From Candidatus Kaiserbacteria bacterium (GTDB lineage Bacteria > Patescibacteriota > Minisyncoccia > Phycocordibacterales > Phycocordibacteraceae): DNA of 18,814 nt. The DNA is taken from NCBI GenBank assembly GCA_011052355.1, contig DRJB01000008.1, forward strand, positions 1-18,814, written 5' to 3'. Of this stretch, positions 14,937-18,814 are shown in pieces. Below the pieces are notes generated by a model. It was not told where the DNA came from and did no database searches. It saw only the letters and a list, made by a program, of their open reading frames with translations. Position 1 is the stretch's first letter. The number at the start of each line of letters is the position of its first letter. The position numbers and the translations under genes were made by a program.

Positions 14937-15404
14937 ATGACTCTCTGGTATAAAAAATCTGTTATCTTTATTCTCGCCGGTATTTCGTATATTGTTGGAC
15001 AGTATCTTCGTGGTGTGTGGTTTAATCCATCATGGCCTTTTCCATGTCAAGAAATACACTCTGGCTCTGTTATTTATTGCAATGCACCTTATCTAGCGCA
15101 AGGGTTTGCACTCATAACGCTTGGAGAAACACTCGCCATCGTGGCACTCATTCTGTTGTTTGCTAACGCACGCGCATTTCATAAATGGTTGAAGTTTAGT
15201 TATTGGTATGTATCACTATCTGCTTTATTTGTAATATACATGACCCCGCTTCCGCTTGTACCATTAGCATCCCCTTTATCAAGTGAGAGGGCAATATATG
15301 ATCTTGGTGTTGTATGGCAATACATAACTGCCGGTATAGTGATTGTGTATCTTGTTATTGCACTTGTAGCAAAAATTAAAGCAAGGAGAGAAAACGTGAA
15401 GTAA
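14937..15404 (+). CDS. Four-TM membrane protein, paralogue 1
   Basis: 155 aa integral membrane protein with four predicted TM segments (about 7-24, 52-76, 84-104, 125-146) and a basic C-terminus (KIKARRENVK). Two Cys residues in the first outer loop (CQEIHSGSVIYC) could form a disulfide. I do not recognise the family. It shares layout and the pattern FxxWLKxxxW...IYMTP with the protein at 15741-16169, and its start MTLWY is repeated in the fragment at 16166. It begins 4 bases after the lipase stop, so it is probably co-transcribed with the lipase and could be functionally tied to it. No Shine-Dalgarno. It is followed directly by a palindromic repeat array. Confidence 0.75.
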   Translation: MTLWYKKSVIFILAGISYIVGQYLRGVWFNPSWPFPCQEIHSGSVIYCNAPYLAQGFALITLGETLAIVALILLFANARAFHKWLKFSYWYVSLSALFVIYMTPLPLVPLASPLSSERAIYDLGVVWQYITAGIVIVYLVIALVAKIKARRENVK

Positions 15405-15422
15405 CATCTCACAATTATCGCC

Positions 15423-15485
15423 ATGAGGGGTTTCGTAAACCCCTCATTGTTATGTATGAGGGGTTTCGTAAATCCCTCATACATA
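15423..15485. repeat. Palindromic repeats R5 and R6
   Basis: R5 at 15423-15447 (perfect, forward) and R6 at 15456-15480 (forward, one C-to-T change) lie 8 bases apart. Around R6 complementarity extends to 35 nt (15451-15485). Confidence 0.9.
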
Positions 15486-15498
15486 TTTGCTTTGTATG

Positions 15499-15544
15499 CC
15501 TCACATCTCAACAAAACTTATATCGTTGCATCAAAAAATCTACG
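15499..15544 (+). repeat. 46-bp direct repeat, copy A
   Basis: Identical in all 46 bases to 16271-16316. In both places it follows a palindrome (R6, R8) and precedes another (R7, R9) by about 30 bases, so it is part of a larger repeated unit. Confidence 0.95.
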
Positions 15545-15572
15545 AAATAACAAGATTAAACTACGCGCATTC

Positions 15573-15622
15573 ATGAGGGGTTTACGAAACCCCTCACGAT
15601 ATGACAAAGTTGAACTACGCAC
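15573..15622. repeat. Palindromic repeat R7 (reverse) with 26-nt spacer block
   Basis: R7 at 15573-15597 has loop ACG (reverse orientation) and one terminal mismatch. The block 15597-15622 (CGATATGACAAAG...) matches 11834-11859 in 25 of 26 bases, and its start recurs after R9 at 16378-16392. Confidence 0.9.
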
Positions 15623-15740
15623 ACATATTGCCAAACTCCTACGGCGCAAACATCTCAGAGTGTACAATGGATTGTATGTACCGAGTATCACTACAAAACA
15701 AGGCAGTGTACAAATAAATTTAAAACTAAATTAACTAAGT

Positions 15741-16169
15741 ATGAAAAAAAGAATTGTTCAATGGACACCAACAGCTTTAGTTCTATTCATAATTGGATTT
15801 CGTTATTTTAGTCAATGGTGCCTTCTTACAATCCCTACGTGCCATAAGACTTGGATACATGGGCTATACTTCACTATTATCAATCCAACATTCTCTTTCG
15901 CCATCTTTTTTGTTCCAATCGCCATAATTCTAATCTTCGTCTCTCGCCAAATTTTCAACTCATGGCTCAAACTTACAGCATGGATGTTGCCACTCCTTAT
16001 CATATACATTGCAATGACTCCTGTGAGCTGGACCGGCATCGGACTTAACCTATTTCCATTCTATCGCGATGACGTGGCGCGCGCCGCAGGCGCGCTCTTC
16101 GCAGCAGTCTCGCTCCTTTTTATTATCTGGAAATACTTTTCACTGCGCAGACACACTTTTAAAAAATGA
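15741..16169 (+). CDS. Four-TM membrane protein, paralogue 2
   Basis: 142 aa with four predicted TM segments (about 8-28, 42-68, 80-100, 112-132) and a basic C-terminus. It is similar in layout to the protein at 14937 (FNSWLKLTAW...IYIAMTP against FHKWLKFSYW...IYMTP) and again has Cys residues in the first loop. The two are probably diverged tandem duplicates. The TGA stop overlaps the ATG of a third, truncated copy (ATGA, 16166-16169). A GC hairpin (16079-16095) encodes part of a loop (ARAAGA) in frame. The family is not recognised. Confidence 0.75.
   Translation: MKKRIVQWTPTALVLFIIGFRYFSQWCLLTIPTCHKTWIHGLYFTIINPTFSFAIFFVPIAIILIFVSRQIFNSWLKLTAWMLPLLIIYIAMTPVSWTGIGLNLFPFYRDDVARAAGALFAAVSLLFIIWKYFSLRRHTFKK
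16079..16095. repeat. 17-bp GC hairpin inside paralogue 2
   Basis: GCGCGCC-GCA-GGCGCGC, identical base for base to the centre of the intergenic hairpin at 6070-6114 (6084-6100). It lies in frame between TM3 and TM4. Confidence 0.7.
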
Positions 16170-16231
16170 CTCTCTGGTATCAAAAATTTACTGCCATTAT
16201 CCTCGTGTTCAATGAGTGGGTTTCTCCATGA
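16166..16231 (+). pseudogene. Third four-TM paralogue, truncated by a palindromic repeat
   Basis: The ATG overlaps the previous stop. The reading starts MTLWYQKFTAIILVF, matching the start of paralogue 1 (MTLWYKKSVIFIL); the first 15 bases are identical. Similarity ends after about 15 codons, where a degenerate half repeat (16212-16223) and R8 begin, and the repeat itself supplies the stop (TGA 16229-16231). Either the repeat element replaced the rest of the gene or recombination between elements deleted it. Confidence 0.65.
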
Positions 16232-16252
16232 GGGGTTTCGTAAACCCCTCAT
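16228..16252 (+). repeat. Palindromic repeat R8
   Basis: A perfect forward copy, preceded by a degenerate half copy (ATGAGTGGGTTT, 16212-16223). The half-then-full layout is the same as at 11567-11605. Confidence 0.9.
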
Positions 16253-16270
16253 GCGTATTTGCTGTGTATA

Positions 16271-16316
16271 CCTCACATCTCAACAAAACTTATATCGTTG
16301 CATCAAAAAATCTACG
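16271..16316 (+). repeat. 46-bp direct repeat, copy B
   Basis: Identical to 15499-15544. The similarity continues with scattered changes to the next palindrome (R9). Confidence 0.95.
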
Positions 16317-16342
16317 GGATAGCAAAATTAAGCTACGCACCC

Positions 16343-16392
16343 ATGAGGGGTTTCGTAAACCCCTCATAAACCCCTCACGATATGACAAAGTT
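16343..16392 (+). repeat. Palindromic repeat R9 + half copy + spacer block start
   Basis: R9 at 16343-16367 (perfect, forward) runs into a half copy AAACCCCTCA (16368-16377), then CGATATGACAAAGTT (16378-16392). This is the same composite as R3 plus half copy at 11799-11848. Confidence 0.9.
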
Positions 16393-16490
16393 ACTGTGTT
16401 GGTACCAACTGGGGGTAAACAAAACGCAATCACACATCAGTGGTACTCTAAAAGTCACGGCAAGCAAGCTAGAAACAAAATGCACTCACA
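16393..16490. other. Noncoding stretch after the last repeat
   Basis: About 100 bases with no gene, no palindrome and no recognised motif, ahead of the terminator of the opposing gene. Confidence 0.4.
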
Positions 16491-16492
16491 AT

Positions 16493-16524
16493 ATAAATAA
16501 AAAGGTTCCCATATATGGGAACCT
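16493..16524 (-). terminator. Intrinsic terminator of the laccase-domain gene
   Basis: A perfect palindrome AGGTTCCCATA/TATGGGAACCT (16503-16524) is followed on the minus strand by TTTTATTTATT. It closes the unit starting at 17434. Confidence 0.75.
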
Positions 16525-16547
16525 AAAGTCTGAATGTTTGTTATAAA

Positions 16548-16572
16548 AATGGGAAAGTCGAACTTACCCATT
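16548..16572. repeat. 11-bp hairpin between stop codon and terminator
   Basis: Arms 16548-16558 and 16562-16572 (one mismatch) flank CGA. It is read before the true terminator of the minus-strand gene; it may stabilise the 3' end or be another palindromic insert. Confidence 0.45.
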
Positions 16573-16588
16573 CCTTTTGTTCCAATGT

Positions 16589-17434
16589 TTATTGGGAGCT
16601 ACTCGCCTTCACAACAACTAAATTTCGTCGGTTTTTATTTTTCCCATCTCGCGTGTGCGCGAGCTCGGGATGTTCTGAGATTGAATCACTTACCACTATA
16701 GACCCAACCCCGACATCTCGTGCTTGAGCAACAATAAGATTATTCAAGCTCAAGCAAAAACCCAGATTATCTTTCCCGGCAATGGCGCTCATCCACCGGT
16801 CGCGAACGAGCTCATACAGACGCCGATTATAGCGCCCATATATCGGATGATCAAAACTGTGAGTAAATAAGTGTGAAGGAATTGTGAGGAATACGTGCAT
16901 GTGTATTTTATTCGTCACAACTCCAAGACGCCAAAATGTTTTTACAATAGCTCCTATCACGCTTAGGTGGGTGCGTGAAGAATATCCATTTTCAATTTTT
17001 ACTCTTTCAATGAGCGAGTCGCGCCCGGCGTGCGCGACAATCATCATATCGCCTCCTGTTGATACAATGACTGGACATCCGGCAGTGCTCATTATGCATC
17101 CCTCTCCAGGACTCAATATGACACCATCGGCTGGGTAGGTTGGATTTCTCAATATAACCGGTCTTCCAGGAAAACCAATTGGCACCCACCCTCTTTCCCG
17201 GGTGCTAATTATTTCCGCAGAGGCACTAGCAACACCTGGTGCATACGCCTTTTTTATGCTGAATGTTTCCAGCACACCCGCTATCGCCCTAACAAGGTCC
17301 TTCTCTGCGAAGATGTCGCTTGGCGCGCACAAACGCATAAGCGCCCACGATGCCAAGCCCCTTTTATTTGCTTCATGCGGGCTCAATACCGCTAATGAGC
17401 CCCACTTTCTTTTCTCTTCAACATGAACAAACAT
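16589..17434 (-). CDS. YfiH/LACC1-like laccase-domain protein, divergent
   Basis: 281 aa, cytosolic. Residues 101-140 (PADGVILSPGEGCIMSTAGC, then VAHAGR) match the core of the YfiH/DUF152 'polyphenol oxidase' family, whose better-studied members act on purine nucleosides. The metal-site Cys (Cys120) and second His (His135) are visible, and HTRDGKNKNRRNLVVV near the C-terminus resembles the family's RRDG...GR ending. The usual first His (QVHG motif) is not evident around residues 60-75 and the Asp before Cys is Gly, so activity may be altered. The ATG at 17434 has a strong Shine-Dalgarno (AGGAGGG, 17441-17447). It is divergent from ppaC, and its promoter region carries a 25-bp dyad (17479-17503). 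Confidence 0.65.
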   Translation of the reverse strand: MFVHVEEKRKWGSLAVLSPHEANKRGLASWALMRLCAPSDIFAEKDLVRAIAGVLETFSIKKAYAPGVASASAEIISTRERGWVPIGFPGRPVILRNPTYPADGVILSPGEGCIMSTAGCPVIVSTGGDMMIVAHAGRDSLIERVKIENGYSSRTHLSVIGAIVKTFWRLGVVTNKIHMHVFLTIPSHLFTHSFDHPIYGRYNRRLYELVRDRWMSAIAGKDNLGFCLSLNNLIVAQARDVGVGSIVVSDSISEHPELAHTRDGKNKNRRNLVVVKASSSQ

Positions 17435-17478
17435 ACGCTACCCTCCTAAACTTTGGTTGGTAAGGTTGCTATATATCT

Positions 17479-17503
17479 GATAATAGTATGACATACTATT
17501 ATC
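17479..17503. promoter_or_regulatory. 25-bp operator-like dyad in the divergent promoter region
   Basis: Perfect 12-nt arms GATAATAGTATG / CATACTATTATC around one base. On the minus strand it covers the -10 area of a possible promoter for the laccase-domain gene (TTGATG at 17509-17514, CATACT 17 bases on). This is the typical geometry of a dimeric repressor site. Confidence 0.5.
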
Positions 17504-17595
17504 TTTTCATCAAGTGTCATTTATCACAAAACAGATACACAAAATATGGTCACGCATCTTTGTTCTTCGTTAGTTTATTTCATTTTTTCTTTTGC

Positions 17596-17625
17596 TTGGC
17601 ACTACAACAGCAGAGATGTTATACT
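17596..17625 (+). promoter_or_regulatory. Promoter of ppaC
   Basis: TTGGCA (17596-17601), an 18-bp spacer and TATACT (17620-17625) with an extended TGT just before it. The predicted leader is about 80 nt. This placement supports the start codon at 17714 rather than the in-frame ATG at 17546. Confidence 0.55.
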
Positions 17626-17657
17626 TAAGATAACCGGGAACGGAAAGAATTATCAGG

Positions 17658-17679
17658 AAAGCACTATGTTTAGTGCTTT
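17658..17679 (+). promoter_or_regulatory. Hairpin in the ppaC leader
   Basis: AAAGCACTA and TAGTGCTTT (17658-17666, 17671-17679) pair perfectly around TGTT, 34 bases before the start codon. It might affect leader stability or initiation; no known riboswitch is recognised. Confidence 0.35.
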
Positions 17680-17713
17680 ATTCAATTTCTTAAAACATAA
17701 TTTTAAAAAACCT

Positions 17714-18670
17714 ATGCTTAAACACATCATCGGACACAAAAATCCCGACACCGATACAATCTGCTCATCAATTGCGTATCAAGATTTCCTAAATCAAAGA
17801 GGCACTGAAGCAAAGGCGTATACTTTGGGTCACTTGAACAACGAAACAAAATTTATTTTTGATACATTTGGCATTGATGACCCAGAACACATACAAGAGC
17901 TCCCTAAAGGTTCCGAGATCATCCTCATTGACCATAATGAGGAGGTGCATAGCATAGAAAATCTAAAAGATTTGGATATTGTGGAAATTATTGACCACCA
18001 CAGAGTTAAAATTGAAACGGATAAACCGATTTCAATTTATGTGGAACCGCTCGGCTCCTCATGCTCAATCATCGCTAAAAAGTTTTTTGAAAATGGAAAT
18101 GGAAATGGAAATTCGGGCGTTGCATTTCCGACACTGTCAAAAGCAACCGCCTCGCTATTAATTTCCGGAATAATTTCCGATACTCTTTTCTTCCGCTCTC
18201 CGACCACAACCGAGGTTGATAAAGAGCTTGTTAAAAAATTAAATGAAGTTGCTCACATTGAGGATTTGGAAAAATTTAGCTTGGATATGTTTAATGCTAA
18301 AAGTGATTTGGGTGACATTTCAACAGCAGATTTAATCAAGCTTGACTACAAGGTGTATGACTTTGGCAAAGACACGTATGGGTTTGGGGTTATGGAAACA
18401 ACCAATAAAGATTTTGGGTTGAACAGAAAAGAGGAAATTATAGAGGGACTGAAAGAAATAAAAGAGGGCGACAATCTAAAAGGAGTGTTTTTCTCAATCA
18501 TTGATATTCTAAACGAAGAAAGTTATACATTGTCCTCGGGTGATGAAGAGGCAGAGCTGTTTACAAAAACCTTTCACTCGGAAAATAATGATGGCGTTAT
18601 GTTTGTGAAAGGATTGATATCAAGAAAAAAGCAAGTGGTACCAAAAATTCAGGAATATTTAAGAAGGTAA
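17714..18670 (+). CDS. ppaC: Manganese-dependent inorganic pyrophosphatase (DHH family)
   Basis: 318 aa against about 309 for family II pyrophosphatases. It hydrolyses cytosolic pyrophosphate and so drives polymer synthesis. Metal-site residues are in order: GHKNPDTD at 7-14 (His8, Asp12, Asp14), LIDHN with Asp73, EIIDHH at 91-96 and ISDT with Asp156. The C-terminal DHHA2 domain ends with the substrate motif SRKKQVVP at 303-310. The start MLKHIIGHKNPDTD is the family N-terminus, and the promoter lies between it and the longer in-frame ATG. No regulatory CBS/DRTGG insert is present. A (AAATGG)3 microsatellite at 18091-18108 encodes NGNGNG in a loop near residue 128, a likely site of length variation. 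No Shine-Dalgarno is seen. Confidence 0.95.
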   Translation: MLKHIIGHKNPDTDTICSSIAYQDFLNQRGTEAKAYTLGHLNNETKFIFDTFGIDDPEHIQELPKGSEIILIDHNEEVHSIENLKDLDIVEIIDHHRVKIETDKPISIYVEPLGSSCSIIAKKFFENGNGNGNSGVAFPTLSKATASLLISGIISDTLFFRSPTTTEVDKELVKKLNEVAHIEDLEKFSLDMFNAKSDLGDISTADLIKLDYKVYDFGKDTYGFGVMETTNKDFGLNRKEEIIEGLKEIKEGDNLKGVFFSIIDILNEESYTLSSGDEEAELFTKTFHSENNDGVMFVKGLISRKKQVVPKIQEYLRR

Positions 18671-18672
18671 CG

Positions 18673-18709
18673 CTTCCACCCTGCGCGCCTTCGGCGCGCA
18701 GGGTGGAAG
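18673..18709. terminator. 17-bp GC hairpin between convergent genes
   Basis: Arms 18673-18689 and 18693-18709 flank TTC; on the plus strand the loop reads C(UUCG)G, an extra-stable tetraloop. It starts 3 bases after the ppaC stop. No clear U-tract follows. Confidence 0.55.
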
Positions 18710-18726
18710 GAAGTCCGACTTCCTTC
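18706..18726. repeat. 21-bp palindrome overlapping the terminator hairpin
   Basis: GAAGGAAGTC / GACTTCCTTC around one C; it shares four bases with the preceding hairpin. A relative with the same core (GGAAGTC/GACTTCC) is at 11753-11773. Confidence 0.6.
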
Positions 18727-18730
18727 TACA

Positions 18731-18814
18731 TCAATTTAATTTCTTGCTCCGGTATTGCCGAAGAAACTGGATGAGGACAATGAGGAATGTGATGATGGCG
18801 TAGAGCTCTCCAAA
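18731..18814 (-). CDS. C-terminal end of a membrane protein, truncated by the window
   Basis: The last 27 residues of a minus-strand gene: FGELYAIITFLIVLIQFLRQ then YRSKKLN and TGA (18731-18733). It looks like a final TM helix with a positive cytoplasmic tail. Family unknown. It converges on ppaC across the paired palindromes. Confidence 0.5.
   Translation of the reverse strand, partial: FGELYAIITFLIVLIQFLRQYRSKKLN

Larger units (their letters stand above)
15486..15734 (+). pseudogene. Repeat-interrupted ORF remnant or noncoding spacer of the repeat element
   Basis: An open frame from 15423 to the stop at 15732-15734 reads through R5, R6 and R7 (each giving MRGFVNPS or MRGLRNPS) and through non-repeat sequence such as HLNKTYIVASKNLRNNKIKL and THIAKLLRRKHLRVYNGLYV. 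The non-repeat part is not recognised. 15499-15544 is identical to 16271-16316. The frame breaks after the second copy, so this is either a decayed gene invaded by palindromes or a noncoding spacer that happens to be open. It ends 6 bases before the next gene. Confidence 0.35.

Noticed and set aside
11567..16377. CRISPR array made of the 25-bp palindromes
   Set aside because: Gaps vary from 8 to about 90 bases, or kilobases, copies occur in both orientations, spacers are themselves repeated, and no cas gene is present.
15423..16392. Integron attC sites or gene cassettes
   Set aside because: The palindromes lack the RYYYAAC/GTTRRRY core sites and bulged bases, and no integrase is seen.
17546..17713. 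N-terminal extension of ppaC
   Set aside because: The promoter lies inside it, and the family N-terminus starts at 17714.

Overview
The window looks like a piece of a small, reduced bacterial genome, most likely a Patescibacteria/CPR (Parcubacteria-type) organism. The grounds are a secreted protein with a Cys/Thr-rich domain (CNLPWGG...) that recurs in CPR surface proteins, a truncated protein with the short N-terminal helical domain often seen in that group, many start codons without a Shine-Dalgarno but with a -10 box a few bases upstream, and short intergenic gaps. TGA is used as a stop (frr, rseP), so the code appears standard. The lineage call is inference from protein style; no rRNA is present.

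Layout. 1-1883: a truncated minus-strand gene and a secreted Ig-like protein. 2103-3865: an frr-rseP operon joined by a GTGA overlap. 3955-5039: a glycine-zipper lipoprotein and a 94-aa orphan, both with clear promoters and intrinsic terminators. 5271-9720: an envelope cluster, namely a stand-alone GT51 transglycosylase divergent from a BcrC-like PAP2 phosphatase, a glycosyltransferase-like protein, and a DedA-PAP2-LssY fusion. These suit peptidoglycan synthesis and undecaprenyl carrier recycling. 9942-11297: a DEAD-box RNA helicase with its basic low-complexity tail at the N-terminus.

11298-12151 and 15405-16500 are repeat-laden regions flanking a secreted LCAT-like lipase (12152-14932) and a tandem family of small four-TM membrane proteins: two intact, plus a third cut off after about 16 codons where a repeat begins. 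The repeat is a 25-bp palindrome (11-nt arms ATGAGGGGTTT, loop CGT or ACG) with nine full copies in both orientations and several half copies, separated by conserved spacer blocks. The architecture resembles BIME/REP elements, and no transposase is present. 16589-17434 is a YfiH/LACC1-like laccase-domain protein, divergent from a Mn-dependent inorganic pyrophosphatase (ppaC) across a region holding a 25-bp operator-like dyad. The window ends in the C-terminus of a membrane protein.

A second theme is a set of long, mostly GC-rich perfect hairpins. They lie at nearly every gene end, usually without a U-tract, and similar palindromes sit in frame inside at least five genes (rseP, the DedA fusion, the helicase, the lipase and a four-TM protein). 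This resembles, by analogy only, the Rickettsia palindromic elements that insert into coding sequence. The two palindrome systems are the most unusual content here.
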